A stretch of DNA of 64,000 nt from Candidatus Lightella neohaematopini (lineage in GTDB: Bacteria > Pseudomonadota > Gammaproteobacteria > Enterobacterales > Enterobacteriaceae): contig JAOBJW010000001.1 in NCBI GenBank assembly GCA_025728315.1, forward strand, positions 1 to 64,000, given 5' to 3'. The notes beneath the pieces are model-generated. The model was not told the origin of the DNA and did not search any database. It saw only the letters and a program-made list of their open reading frames with translations. Below are positions 54,683 through 64,000 of the stretch, piece after piece; the stretch's first letter is position 1, and each line of letters opens with the position of its first letter. A program made the translations under genes and the position numbers.

Positions 54683-56722
54683 ATGAATAATTTATTAATT
54701 GAAATAGGTACAGAAGATCTACCATCAGATATGTTAACTGTGTTAATTGATAAATTAACTAATAATGTTTCTTGTGAATTAAACAAATTTAATATTAAAT
54801 ATATAAAGATAATAAAATTTTTTTCTTCTAGAAGATTAGCAATTATAGTATTAATAAATATTTTTTCATTAAAAAATATAATAAGCAGTAAGTATTTTTT
54901 ATTAATATATAAATTAGCTAAAAATAAACATAATGTTAATAACAATATTTCTAATTATGTTAATTATATTTTAACTAATAAATATAAATTACGTAGTAAA
55001 TATTTTATAACAAATATACTATTTGCTATAGTACATACAGCAATTAATAATATTAAAGTACCAAATATGATGCGCTGGGGTAATGATAATATGTATTTTG
55101 TTCGTCCAGTTAATAATATTATTGTCTTATTAGATAATTATTTAATTCACGGAACAATATTTGGTGTTAATAGCAATAATATTATTCATGGTCACAGATT
55201 TATGGGACTATATAATATTAATATAAAATTTGCTCAACAATATCCAAAAATATTAATGAATAATAAAGTAGTAGCTAACTTTAATAAACGTAAATATATG
55301 ATTTTAAATCAAATAAAAAATATTACAACTAAATTAAATGGCTACGTTAATATTAATTCTAAATTATTAGAAGAAATTATAGCAATAACAGAATGGCCAA
55401 AATTATTAGTTGGTTCATTTAAAACAGAGTTTCTTTTTTTACCATCAGAAATATTAATACACATAATCCAAGACATACAAAAATGTTTTCCTATATATAA
55501 TAATAATGGTAATTTATCAAAATATTATATACTAGCTACTAATATTATTTCTAGTAATAGTCATATAATAGTAAAAGATAATAATACTGTAATTAATAAT
55601 CGTTTAAAAGATGCTGAATTCTTTTTTATTCAAGATCGTAAGAAAAAATTAGTTAATTATTTAGTTAATTTAAAAAACATTTCATTTCATACTAAATTAG
55701 GATCAATGTTTGACAAAAGCTATAGATTACAACAAATATCATCTTATATAGCATACTTGGTTGGTGTTAATATTTCTTGGGCAGCTAGAGCTGCAATAAT
55801 ATCAAAATGTGATTTAGCTACTAGTATGGTAAAAGAATTTAATAATACAAAAGGAATAATTGGTATGTATTATGCTTCATTAGATAATGAAGTTTTAGAC
55901 GTAATCAAAGCACAAAAAGAACAATATATATATCATATAAGCAATAATTTAGTAATGAATAAAATATCATGTATATTGATTATAGCAAATTCTATAGATA
56001 ATATAGTTGGATTTTTTGGAATTAATAAATTACCTACTGGTAGTAAAGATCCATTTGCGTTACGTAGAGCTGCAATTAATATAATACAAATAATAATAAA
56101 AAATGAATTATATATAGATATCAAAAAATTAATAGAGTATTCCATAGCAACCTATGATAATAATGATTTTAATCAAAAAAAGGAATTTTTAGTCATAAAT
56201 ATTATTAAATTTATATTTAATCGTTTACATTTTTGGTACAAAAAAAATGGTTTCAATGAAAAGATAATTAATACTTTATTAACAAAAAAAAATACTAATT
56301 TGGTAAATTTAAATAAAATAATAGTTGATGTTAATAAATTTATAAAATTAGATAAATCAAAAATACTAATTGCAACTTATAAAAGATTAATTAATTTGTT
56401 AAATAAACATCCATTTAAAACAAACAATAATTTTATACACTATTTTTTAAAAAATAGTGTAGAAATTAATTTGTTTTATTATTTAGAAGACACAAAAAAA
56501 ATTGTAAAAAAATTTATCATAGAAAAAAAATATTATCAAATATTAATTAAATTAACAAAATTATGTAATGTAATAAATAAATTTATTGATACAGTACAAA
56601 TTATAGTATCTGATAATTTAATTACATCAAATCGTTTATTATTAATGAATAATTGTTGTAATTTATTAATAAAAGTATTTGATTTATCTTTATTAATTAA
56701 TTTTTATAATAAAAAATTATAA
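54683..56722 (+). CDS. glyS: Glycyl-tRNA synthetase beta subunit
   Basis: tRNA-binding half of GlyRS, 679 aa (E. coli 689). It begins MNNLLIEIGTEDLPSDML and contains MRWGNDNMYFVRPVNNIIVL, HGHRFMG, DAEFFFIQDRKKKL and GSKDPFALRRAAINIIQI. Drift to Asn, Ile and Lys is heavy between these blocks, but no frame break is visible. aroA follows after only 7 nt, a neighbour it does not have in E. coli. Confidence 0.98.
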   Translation: MNNLLIEIGTEDLPSDMLTVLIDKLTNNVSCELNKFNIKYIKIIKFFSSRRLAIIVLINIFSLKNIISSKYFLLIYKLAKNKHNVNNNISNYVNYILTNKYKLRSKYFITNILFAIVHTAINNIKVPNMMRWGNDNMYFVRPVNNIIVLLDNYLIHGTIFGVNSNNIIHGHRFMGLYNINIKFAQQYPKILMNNKVVANFNKRKYMILNQIKNITTKLNGYVNINSKLLEEIIAITEWPKLLVGSFKTEFLFLPSEILIHIIQDIQKCFPIYNNNGNLSKYYILATNIISSNSHIIVKDNNTVINNRLKDAEFFFIQDRKKKLVNYLVNLKNISFHTKLGSMFDKSYRLQQISSYIAYLVGVNISWAARAAIISKCDLATSMVKEFNNTKGIIGMYYASLDNEVLDVIKAQKEQYIYHISNNLVMNKISCILIIANSIDNIVGFFGINKLPTGSKDPFALRRAAINIIQIIIKNELYIDIKKLIEYSIATYDNNDFNQKKEFLVINIIKFIFNRLHFWYKKNGFNEKIINTLLTKKNTNLVNLNKIIVDVNKFIKLDKSKILIATYKRLINLLNKHPFKTNNNFIHYFLKNSVEINLFYYLEDTKKIVKKFIIEKKYYQILIKLTKLCNVINKFIDTVQIIVSDNLITSNRLLLMNNCCNLLIKVFDLSLLINFYNKKL

Positions 56723-56729
56723 TATCTGT

Positions 56730-58016
56730 ATGAATTATTTAACTATTAATCCTAGTAGTTTTTTTGGTGGTTACGTTAATTTACCTGGATCAAAAAGTAT
56801 TTCTATTAGAGTATTATTGTTAGCAGCTCAATCTATAGGTATTACTCATATATATAATTTATTATATAGTGATGATATTAAATATACATTAATTGCTTTA
56901 AAAAAATTAGGTGTAAGATATTTTTTATTTAAAAATAATACATCATGTACAATTTTTGGATTAGGTAATAGTTTTTATAATATAAATAAATTATCTATAT
57001 TTTTAGGACAATCTGGAGCATTAATGAGATTTTTATTAGCTATTTTATGTTTAGGTAATAAACATATTATATTGACTGGCTCACCATATATAAATCATCG
57101 TCCTATTGAACCATTAATACATGCCTTACGACAAGGGGGCGCAAAATTTATTTTAAAAAAAGATAAACTACCAATAATTTTAGGAGGATTTATTGGAGGA
57201 AAAATTAATATTATTGGTAACATATCTAGTCAATTTATTAGTGCACTACTTATGTTAGCTCCATTAGCAAATTATAATACTACTATTATAGTAAAAAATA
57301 AAATAATTTCTAAACCATATATTGATATGACTATTAATATAATGAAAGTTTTTGGTGTAAAAATTATTAATTATAATTATAAATATTTTTATATTGTTGG
57401 AAAACAACACTATTATTCTCCTGGAAATTATATTATAGAAGGAGATGTAACACATGCTTCTTATTTTCTAGCAGCATCTGTAATTAGTAATAATGCAGTA
57501 TTAATTAATAATATTAATTATAGTAGTATTCAAGGTGATATAAAATTTTTAAACATTTTAAATAAAATGGGAGCTAAGATACTACTAAGTAGTAATTATA
57601 TTAAATGTATTGGAGCAGATAAATTATATTCAATAAATATCGACTGTAAAAATATACCTGATGTAGCCATGACTGCAGCTATAATTTCTATTTTTGCTAC
57701 TGGAACAACAAAATTATATAATATATCAACTTGGAGTATTAAAGAAACTAATCGCATTGTTGCTATAACAAATGAATTAATTAAATTAGGTGTTAAAGTA
57801 ATTAGTAATCAAAATAGCATGATTATTATACCCCAAAAAAAGTTGAGTAAATATGTAATAATTAATACTTATAATGATCATCGTATAGCAATGTGTTTTG
57901 CTTTGATGATTTTAGCAAAAATTAAAATTACTATTATCAATCCTGATTGTGTTAATAAAAGTTTTCCTAATTTTTTTAAATATTTTTTATCTTATTGTTA
58001 TAATGACAATAATTAG
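56730..58016 (+). CDS. aroA: 3-phosphoshikimate 1-carboxyvinyltransferase (EPSP synthase)
   Basis: Condenses shikimate 3-phosphate with phosphoenolpyruvate; 428 aa (E. coli 427). Substrate residues are kept in LPGSKSISIRV, HRPIEPL, SSQFISALLM, PDVAMTAA, IKETNR, YNDHRIAM and NKSFP. The phosphoenolpyruvate/glyphosate loop is odd: residues 91-101 read FLGQSGALMRF where E. coli has FLGNAGTAMRP, so N94Q, T97A and P101F (same numbering). Gly96 and Arg100 are kept. serC, upstream in E. coli, is replaced by glyS, so expression probably depends on the glyQS promoter. Confidence 0.96.
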   Translation: MNYLTINPSSFFGGYVNLPGSKSISIRVLLLAAQSIGITHIYNLLYSDDIKYTLIALKKLGVRYFLFKNNTSCTIFGLGNSFYNINKLSIFLGQSGALMRFLLAILCLGNKHIILTGSPYINHRPIEPLIHALRQGGAKFILKKDKLPIILGGFIGGKINIIGNISSQFISALLMLAPLANYNTTIIVKNKIISKPYIDMTINIMKVFGVKIINYNYKYFYIVGKQHYYSPGNYIIEGDVTHASYFLAASVISNNAVLINNINYSSIQGDIKFLNILNKMGAKILLSSNYIKCIGADKLYSINIDCKNIPDVAMTAAIISIFATGTTKLYNISTWSIKETNRIVAITNELIKLGVKVISNQNSMIIIPQKKLSKYVIINTYNDHRIAMCFALMILAKIKITIINPDCVNKSFPNFFKYFLSYCYNDNN

Positions 58017-58244
58017 TAATTTATTACTTTTAATAAAATTATTCGTTAATAATTAAAATATTATGTATTTATTGAAAAAATATTAGTTTAATGTTAATTT
58101 TTAATTGTATAATGTAGTAAAATAATATTATGTATTGTTATAATATTTAGATATTAATATCACAATTTCTAATTTACATAAATTTTATATAAAAAATAGT
58201 ATCTCGTTATTGGACAACAGATAATAATATTAACCTACTATATC

Positions 58245-58262
58245 TTAAGAAAGGATACTTAA
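58245..58262 (+). promoter_or_regulatory. Hairpin with a GGA loop in the rpsA leader
   Basis: TTAAG (58245-58249) pairs with CTTAA (58258-58262), exposing AAAGGATA, about 30 nt before rpsA. The E. coli rpsA leader likewise uses hairpins with GGA in the loops for S1 autocontrol and lacks a normal Shine-Dalgarno sequence; TATTGGACAAC at about 58209 may be a second element. The rest of the 276-nt aroA-rpsA spacer, where cmk lies in E. coli, holds nothing recognisable. Confidence 0.35.
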
Positions 58263-58292
58263 ATATTAGTTAATAAAAAATTAAGTTTATAT

Positions 58293-59963
58293 ATGATAGA
58301 ATCTTTTACTCAATTATTTGAAAAATCTATAAAAAATATTAATATGTATTCTGGAATGATTGTTAAAGGATTAATAGTATCAATTAAAAAAAATATAGTT
58401 TTGGTTGATGCTAATTTAAAATCAGAAGCTACTATTCCAATAGAACAATTTTATGATATGTATGGTAATCTAGAAATTAAAGTAGGTGATACAGTAGATG
58501 TTATGTTAGATAGTATAGAAAATGGATTAGGAGAAACATTACTTTCAAGAGAAAAAGCAAAAAAACAAGAAGTATGGAATCAATTAGAAAAAATATATAA
58601 CGATACTAGTACTACTACTGGTATAATAAGTGGAAAAGTAAAAGGTGGTTTTACAGTTGAATTAAATGGAGTACGTGCATTTCTACCTGGTTCTTTAGTA
58701 GATATTAAACCTATTAAAGATAATAACCTTGAAGGTAAAGAGTTAGAATTTAAAATAATTAAATTAGATAAAAAACGTAATAATATAGTTGTGTCGCGCA
58801 GAGCTATTTTAGAATTAGAATATAATAATTATAAATTAAAATTACTATCTAATTTACAAGAAGGTATGATAGTTAAGGGAATAGTAAAAAATTTAACGGA
58901 CTATGGTGCTTTTATTGATCTTGGTGGTGTTGATGGATTATTACATATTACTGACATAGCTTGGAAAAGGGTTAGACATCCTAGTGAAATCATAAAACTT
59001 GGTGAAGAAATAACTGTTAAAATATTAAAATTTGACAAAGAACAAACTAGAGTATCTTTAGGATTAAAACAATTACAGCATGATCCTTGGTTATTACTAA
59101 TAAAGAAATATTCAGAAGGTAATCGTTTACGAGGCAAAGTAACTAATTTAACTGACTATGGATGTTTTGTAGAAATTGATCATGGTATTGAAGGTTTAGT
59201 TCATATTTCTGAAATGGATTGGACTAATAAAAATATTCATCCATCTAAATTAGTTAATATTAATGATATAGTTGAAGTAATGATTTTAAATATTGATCAT
59301 GAACGTCGTCGTATATCATTGGGCATTAAACAGTGTAAAATTAATCCATGGAAAAATTTTGCATCATTATATAATAAAGGTGATTGTGTAAGCGGTAAAA
59401 TAAAATCTATAACTGATTTTGGTATATTTATTGAATTAGATGGTGGTGTTGATGGTTTAATACATTTATCTGATATATCGTGGGAAATAGACAATAGAAT
59501 TATACAACAATATAAAAAGGGTGATATAATTAAATCATTAGTATTACAAGTAGATGCAGAACGAGAACGTATTTCTTTAGGTATAAAACAATTAACTGAA
59601 GATCCATTAAGTATTTTTTTTAATAATTATAAAAATGAAATAATTGATGGTAAAGTAAAATCTTTAGATAAGAATAATGGTATTAATTTAAATTTAATAA
59701 ATAATATTAGTGGATATTTAAATATTAATGAATTTACTGATACCAAGTATATTAAAGATTTAATGTGTGTAAATATTGGTGATACCATTAAAGTAAAAGT
59801 TGATAATATTGATCGTAAAAATAGACGTATTAATGTAGTATATTACACTCATGGTATTTCAGATAAAAAAAGAAATATTAATCAAGATAAAGAATTAAAA
59901 AATAATAGTAAATTTTCTAATACTATGAGAGAAGCTTTTGAAGCAGCTACAAAAGAAGATTAA
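58293..59963 (+). CDS. rpsA: 30S ribosomal protein S1
   Basis: mRNA-binding protein that delivers messages to the 30S subunit, 556 aa (E. coli 557). Six S1 (OB-fold) repeats are visible, starting near residues 20, 105, 190, 275, 362 and 449. Repeats 3-5 carry [40 protein letters not shown] and [20 protein letters not shown], with recurring RISLGIKQ. The sixth is the most drifted. No purine-rich Shine-Dalgarno sequence precedes the ATG. cmk and ihfB, its E. coli neighbours, are gone. Confidence 0.99.
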   Translation: MIESFTQLFEKSIKNINMYSGMIVKGLIVSIKKNIVLVDANLKSEATIPIEQFYDMYGNLEIKVGDTVDVMLDSIENGLGETLLSREKAKKQEVWNQLEKIYNDTSTTTGIISGKVKGGFTVELNGVRAFLPGSLVDIKPIKDNNLEGKELEFKIIKLDKKRNNIVVSRRAILELEYNNYKLKLLSNLQEGMIVKGIVKNLTDYGAFIDLGGVDGLLHITDIAWKRVRHPSEIIKLGEEITVKILKFDKEQTRVSLGLKQLQHDPWLLLIKKYSEGNRLRGKVTNLTDYGCFVEIDHGIEGLVHISEMDWTNKNIHPSKLVNINDIVEVMILNIDHERRRISLGIKQCKINPWKNFASLYNKGDCVSGKIKSITDFGIFIELDGGVDGLIHLSDISWEIDNRIIQQYKKGDIIKSLVLQVDAERERISLGIKQLTEDPLSIFFNNYKNEIIDGKVKSLDKNNGINLNLINNISGYLNINEFTDTKYIKDLMCVNIGDTIKVKVDNIDRKNRRINVVYYTHGISDKKRNINQDKELKNNSKFSNTMREAFEAATKED

Positions 59964-60128
59964 AAATTATTTTATTTATAGATTTTTTACTTAATTAAAT
60001 TATTATAATGTGTCTGTTTTATTAAAAGATGTATTTAAATATATATATAATTAGCTAATTTAAAAAGTTAAATACCGTATTTTTTTTGATATTTTACATA
60101 TTATTTATGTATTTATAAAATTTAATCA

Positions 60129-61874
60129 ATGTTAAAAAATAATACTACCACATGGCAAACATTTAGCCGATTTTGGTGTATGGTTTATCCATTTAAAATT
60201 AAATTAATAATTGCAATGATTGCATTGGTTGTTGGTGCAATCAGTAATGCTTATATGATATCATTGTTAAAACCAATTTTTGATCATAGTTTTGTTATTA
60301 CCGACAATAGTTCCATAATATGGTGGGTACCAATTACTATAATTGGTTTATCATTATTACGTAGTAGTAGTAATTTTATTGCTAATTATTGTATAGTATG
60401 GGTATCTAGTAAAATTGTAATGAATATTAGAAAAATGTTATTTACTCATATTATGAGTATGCCAGTATCATTCTTTGATACTAAACCAACTAGTAAATTA
60501 TTATCTTATATTACTTATGTAGCAGAACAAGTTGCTGCTACTTCTTCTAGTGTATTAATTAATATTATTCGTGATGGTACACTAATTATGCTATTATGTT
60601 GTATGATGTTTTATTATAGTCCATTATTATCTATGATTTTATTAGTATTAACTCCATGTATTTTTTTAACTAATAAGTTTGTTTCTAATAAATCTAAAAT
60701 TATTAGTAAGGAAATGCAATACGCTATGGAACAAGTCATTCATAGTACTGAACAAATGCTTAAAGGACATAAAGAAATATTAATGTATGGAGGTCAAAAT
60801 ATAGAAAATAAAAGATTTTATTATGTCAGTAATTTTATGAGACAACAAGAAATAAAAATGGTAATTACTGCTTCCTTATCAGATATATTAATACAATTAA
60901 TTACATCATTAGCTTTAGCAACTATATTATATATTATAAGTTTTCCAATAATATCAAAGACTATTACTGCTGGTACTGTTACTGTTGTATTTTCCTCTAT
61001 GATTGCATTAATACGACCAATAAAATCATTAACTAATATTAATACTCAATTTCAAAAAGGTATGACAGCTTGTAAAACAATATTTTCTATTTTGGATATT
61101 AAAAGTGAAAAAAATCATCCAATAATTTACACAAAAAATATTGAAGGAAATATAATTTTTAATGATGTAACATTTACATATCCAACTAATAATAATCCAT
61201 CATTGTACAATATTACTTTTAATATACCTGCTGGAGGCAAAGTAGCTTTAGTTGGACATTCTGGTGCAGGTAAATCAACTATTGCTTATCTACTAACCCG
61301 TTTCTATAATATAGAATCTGGTAATATTACTATAGATGGCATTAATCTTTATGATTATAATATTTCTTCATTAAGAAATCAAATATCATTAATATCACAA
61401 AATATATATCTTTTTAATGATACTATTGCTAATAATATTAGTTATGCTAATAAAAATTTGTGTTCTAGAAAACAAATAGAGGTTGTCGCTGATATGGCTT
61501 ATGTCATGGATTTTGTTAAAAATATGGATAATGGTTTAGATACTATAATTGGTGAGAATGGTATTTTATTATCTAGTGGTCAAAGACAATGTATTGCTAT
61601 TGCTAGAGCTTTTTTAAAAAATAGTTCAATTATTATTCTTGATGAAGCTACATCTGCTTTAGATGTAAAAACAGAATTAAATATACAACAAGCTTTACAT
61701 GTTTTAAAAAAGAATTGTACGTTATTAATTATTGCACATCGTTTATCTACTATTGAAGATGTTGATGAAATATTAGTCATAAAAAATGGTAAAATAATTG
61801 AAAGAGGTAATCATAAAAAGTTAATTGGTAATCAGGGATTATATGCGCAAATGTGTCATATACAGTATAATTAA
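60129..61874 (+). CDS. msbA: Lipid A export ATP-binding/permease protein MsbA
   Basis: ABC half-transporter that flips lipid A-core across the inner membrane, 581 aa (E. coli 582). Six membrane helices fill residues 1-320. The ATPase domain has Walker A GHSGAGKST near residue 380, Walker B IIILDEATSALD and the H-loop IIAHRLST. The signature reads LLSSGQRQ where the family has LSGGQ, so one glycine is replaced by serine. lpxK overlaps its end, preserving the E. coli msbA-lpxK pair. The 165-nt upstream spacer (ihfB and comEC lost) is AT-only. Confidence 0.98.
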   Translation: MLKNNTTTWQTFSRFWCMVYPFKIKLIIAMIALVVGAISNAYMISLLKPIFDHSFVITDNSSIIWWVPITIIGLSLLRSSSNFIANYCIVWVSSKIVMNIRKMLFTHIMSMPVSFFDTKPTSKLLSYITYVAEQVAATSSSVLINIIRDGTLIMLLCCMMFYYSPLLSMILLVLTPCIFLTNKFVSNKSKIISKEMQYAMEQVIHSTEQMLKGHKEILMYGGQNIENKRFYYVSNFMRQQEIKMVITASLSDILIQLITSLALATILYIISFPIISKTITAGTVTVVFSSMIALIRPIKSLTNINTQFQKGMTACKTIFSILDIKSEKNHPIIYTKNIEGNIIFNDVTFTYPTNNNPSLYNITFNIPAGGKVALVGHSGAGKSTIAYLLTRFYNIESGNITIDGINLYDYNISSLRNQISLISQNIYLFNDTIANNISYANKNLCSRKQIEVVADMAYVMDFVKNMDNGLDTIIGENGILLSSGQRQCIAIARAFLKNSSIIILDEATSALDVKTELNIQQALHVLKKNCTLLIIAHRLSTIEDVDEILVIKNGKIIERGNHKKLIGNQGLYAQMCHIQYN

Positions 61875-62874
61875 TAAAATATTAATTAGAATTTGGTTTA
61901 AACATTCTTTATTTGTTTATTTGTTATTACCAATAGCATGGTTGTACAAAGTTATTATAATTATAGTAAAATTTTGTTATAAGATAGGGTGGTTAAAAAC
62001 ATATTATTTTTCTGTACCGATAATAATTATCGGTAATATTACTGTTGGTGGTAATGGAAAAACACCGATGGTTATATGGTTAGTAAATAAATTAAAACGT
62101 AGAGGTTGGAAAGTAGGTGTTATTACTAGAGGTTATGGTGGTAATATAAAATATCCTTGTATTGTTACAAACAATACAAATAGTAAACAATGTGGGGATG
62201 AGGCTATATTAATATGGCAACGAACTAATGTTCCAGTAGTAGTTGCTAAAAAAAGAGTATTGGCTGCTAACAAATTAATAGAATTATATAACTTAGATAT
62301 TATTATTAGTGATGATGGATTACAACATTATTCATTAGGAAGAAATATAGAATGGATAATAATAAATGGATATTACCGATTTGGTAATGGTTATCTTTTA
62401 CCTTCAGGACCAATGAGAGAAAGTATTAATCGTTTAAATTACTCAAAGGTAACTATAGTAAACAATGGATTACTTCAACGTAATGAAATCCCTATGTTTA
62501 TTAAAACTTATAACGTAATAAATTTATATAATAAAAAAAGTTTACCTATTAGTAAATTTAAATTTAATAAAATAATATTAATAGCTGGTATAGGATATCC
62601 TAAAATTTTTTTTAATATGGTAAAATACATAGGTATACTTCCAATAAGAGAAGTATCTTTCCTTGACCATCAAGAATATAATCAATCTATGTTAGATTCA
62701 TTAACTTATTGTAGTACAGAACAATTATTAATGACAGAAAAAGATGCTATTAAATGTCAAAAGTTTGCTCGTGAAAATTGGTGGTATTTGCCAATATATG
62801 TACATATACCATTAAAAATAAGTAATAGGCTATTAAACAATATAGAATATCATATTTTAAAATATAAACAATAG
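61843..62874 (+). CDS. lpxK: Tetraacyldisaccharide 4'-kinase
   Basis: Adds the 4' phosphate of lipid A at the inner membrane, 343 aa from ATG 61843 (E. coli 328). The N-terminal hydrophobic stretch LLLPIAWLYKVIIIIV is followed by the P-loop GNITVGGNGKTPMVIW, the catalytic region ISDDGLQHYSLGRN, GNGYLLPSGPMRES and the C-terminal LMTEKDAIKC. The reading frame opens further upstream at TTG 61825, but ATG 61843 is the better start and overlaps msbA by 32 nt. Confidence 0.96.
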   Translation: MRKCVIYSIINKILIRIWFKHSLFVYLLLPIAWLYKVIIIIVKFCYKIGWLKTYYFSVPIIIIGNITVGGNGKTPMVIWLVNKLKRRGWKVGVITRGYGGNIKYPCIVTNNTNSKQCGDEAILIWQRTNVPVVVAKKRVLAANKLIELYNLDIIISDDGLQHYSLGRNIEWIIINGYYRFGNGYLLPSGPMRESINRLNYSKVTIVNNGLLQRNEIPMFIKTYNVINLYNKKSLPISKFKFNKIILIAGIGYPKIFFNMVKYIGILPIREVSFLDHQEYNQSMLDSLTYCSTEQLLMTEKDAIKCQKFARENWWYLPIYVHIPLKISNRLLNNIEYHILKYKQ

Positions 62875-62904
62875 AATTTAAATATTTTAAAAATTTATAA
62901 ATTT

Positions 62905-63066
62905 ATGATAAATAAAGAGTTACTAAAAATTATTGTGTGTCCAGTTTGTAAAAATAAACTATTTTTAAAAAAAAGGAAAGAATTAGTTTGTGTTATTGAT
63001 TCATTAGCTTATCCTATATTAGATAATATACCTATACTGATAAAAGATAAAGCAAGGAAATTTTAG
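62905..63066 (+). CDS. ycaR: Trm112-family protein YcaR
   Basis: Short protein of 53 aa (E. coli YcaR 60). Translation from ATG 62905 gives MINKELLKIIVCPVCKNKLF, then ELVCVIDSLAYPILDNIPIL, matching E. coli IIACPVCNGKL and LICKLDNLAFPLRDGIPVL. The zinc-ribbon CPVC pair is present, with one later cysteine. Its function is uncertain. It sits 30 nt after lpxK and 6 nt before kdsB, its E. coli position with ycaQ deleted. Confidence 0.93.
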   Translation: MINKELLKIIVCPVCKNKLFLKKRKELVCVIDSLAYPILDNIPILIKDKARKF

Positions 63067-63072
63067 TAAAAA

Positions 63073-63798
63073 ATGAGTTTTATAGTTATTATCCCTGCTA
63101 GATTAAATTCTAGTAGACTACCAAAAAAACCATTAATTACTATTAATGGCATACCAATGATAATTCATGTCATGCGTAATGCATTAAATTCATGTGCAAA
63201 TAAAGTAATAGTAGCAACTGATCATTGTAGTATTGCTAAAGTAGTAAAACAATTTGGAGGGGAAGTATATATTACTCATAATAATCACAGTTCAGGGACA
63301 GAACGTATATCTGAAGTAGTTAAATACTATAAATTATTAGATAATCAAATTATTGTTAATCTTCAAGGAGATGAACCACTAATATCATCTATACTAATTA
63401 ATCAAATCGCTAGTACATTACCAAATAAAAATTATAATATGTCAACTGTAGCAATACCAATACATAATATACAAGAAATAGTAAATCCAAATGTAGTAAA
63501 AGTAATTATTAATAAATATAATTATGCTATATACTTTACTCGTACTATTAAAAATAGTATCTCTGTTAAAAATATAGTATTAAAACATATTGGTATATAC
63601 GCCTATAATGTATCTTTTATTAGAAATTATAAAAATTTTCATAGTCCAATAGAACATATTGAAAATTTAGAACAATTAAGAGTATTATGGTATGGAGAAA
63701 AAATATATACATTAGTAATAAATGAATCAAAACCAATAGTTGGTGTTGACACATTAGAATCTTTAAATCAAGTACGATTTTTAATGAAGAATAGTTAA
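63073..63798 (+). CDS. kdsB: 3-deoxy-manno-octulosonate cytidylyltransferase (CMP-Kdo synthetase)
   Basis: Activates Kdo with CTP for lipopolysaccharide inner core, 241 aa (E. coli 248). The nucleotidyltransferase signature IIPARLNSSRLPKKPL is at residues 5-20, followed by VIVATDH, HSSGTERISEV and NLQGDEPLI. The C-terminal half has HIGIYAYN and GEKIYTLVINESKPIVGVDT. With msbA and lpxK it shows that at least a Kdo-lipid A outer leaflet is made. Convergent with asnS, with a 6-nt gap and no terminator. Confidence 0.98.
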   Translation: MSFIVIIPARLNSSRLPKKPLITINGIPMIIHVMRNALNSCANKVIVATDHCSIAKVVKQFGGEVYITHNNHSSGTERISEVVKYYKLLDNQIIVNLQGDEPLISSILINQIASTLPNKNYNMSTVAIPIHNIQEIVNPNVVKVIINKYNYAIYFTRTIKNSISVKNIVLKHIGIYAYNVSFIRNYKNFHSPIEHIENLEQLRVLWYGEKIYTLVINESKPIVGVDTLESLNQVRFLMKNS

Positions 63799-63804
63799 AA
63801 TCAT

Positions 63805-64000
63805 TTAAAAATTAATATCATCATATATTCCTCTAGGAAATGGTATTACGTCACGTATGTTATACATACCTGTAATATATGAAATTAATCTTTCTAAACC
63901 AATACCAAAACCGGAGTGTGGAACAGTACCATATTTACGTAAATCTCTATACCACCAGTAATTTTTAGCAGAAAGATTTTTTTCTTTTAAACAAATATCT
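63805..64000 (-). CDS. asnS: Asparaginyl-tRNA synthetase, C-terminal part (cut by window edge)
   Basis: The last 64 complete codons of a class II tRNA synthetase, continuing beyond the right edge. The sequence [20 protein letters not shown], then [20 protein letters not shown] and PFPRG, matches the C-terminus of E. coli AsnRS including class II motif 3 (GLERL). In E. coli asnS lies on the same side of the chromosome as kdsB, with muk and other genes between, which are missing here. Confidence 0.96.
   Translation of the reverse strand, partial: DICLKEKNLSAKNYWWYRDLRKYGTVPHSGFGIGLERLISYITGMYNIRDVIPFPRGIYDDINF

Overview
The window is a compact, very AT-rich (visibly far below 30% GC) stretch of a reduced gammaproteobacterial genome. 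Almost every gene has its closest remembered counterpart in E. coli/Enterobacterales and is nearly full length. Spacers are short and AT-only, with no insertion sequences, phage genes, CRISPR arrays or tRNAs. There is a single tuf gene, dnaA is missing between rpmH and dnaN, and genes for cofactor and aromatic precursor supply are kept (bioH, pabA, aroK, aroB, aroE, aroA). Together these point to an obligate insect endosymbiont. My best guess is Wigglesworthia (tsetse fly symbiont), because dnaA loss, vitamin synthesis and a lipid A/Kdo set fit it; Blochmannia or a relative is the main alternative. The species call is an inference and no database was searched.

Layout. 1-15.9 kb (minus): a fused ribosomal and transcription block, read rpsL-rpsG-fusA-tuf-secE-nusG-rplK-rplA-rplJ-rplL-rpoB-rpoC. 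16.1-20.1 kb (minus): pabA, trpS, rpe, aroB, aroK. 20.2-22.6 kb: convergent pckA and bioH. 22.9-36.3 kb (plus): the complete S10-spc-alpha superoperon, rpsJ to rplQ, including secY and the short rpmJ. 36.3-39.2 kb: fmt/def (minus) and tsaC/aroE (plus). 39.2-40.06 kb: a decayed ubiA. 40.06-44.5 kb: plsB (minus), dnaB and ssb (plus). 44.5-48.2 kb (minus): rpmH-rnpA-yidD-yidC-mnmE. 48.3-52.5 kb (plus): dnaN, gyrB, ibpA. 52.6-53.6 kb (minus): an AI-2E-family permease. 53.8-63.8 kb (plus): glyQ, glyS, aroA, rpsA, msbA, lpxK, ycaR, kdsB. The right edge cuts the 3' end of asnS (minus).

How it works together. Most genes serve transcription, translation, replication or protein insertion. Four shikimate enzymes plus pabA suggest chorismate made for folate. 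bioH is the pimelate-ester step of biotin synthesis, and pckA can supply phosphoenolpyruvate to the shikimate pathway. ubiA, which starts the ubiquinone branch from chorismate, is a pseudogene. plsB, msbA, lpxK and kdsB indicate that phospholipid and lipid A/Kdo synthesis are kept.

Most notable observations: (1) rnpA is split by a one-base deficit in a nine-A tract; adding one base restores a conserved C-terminus whose stop overlaps yidD by ATGA, which suggests slippage rescue. (2) ubiA can be recognised piece by piece in several frames. (3) The str and rif operons are joined at one tuf gene, as a tufA x tufB recombination would produce. (4) dnaA and recF are gone from an otherwise conserved block. 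(5) aroA has substitutions at positions 94, 97 and 101 of its phosphoenolpyruvate/glyphosate loop. I found no wholly new multigene system; the novelty here is in decay, rescue and rearrangement.
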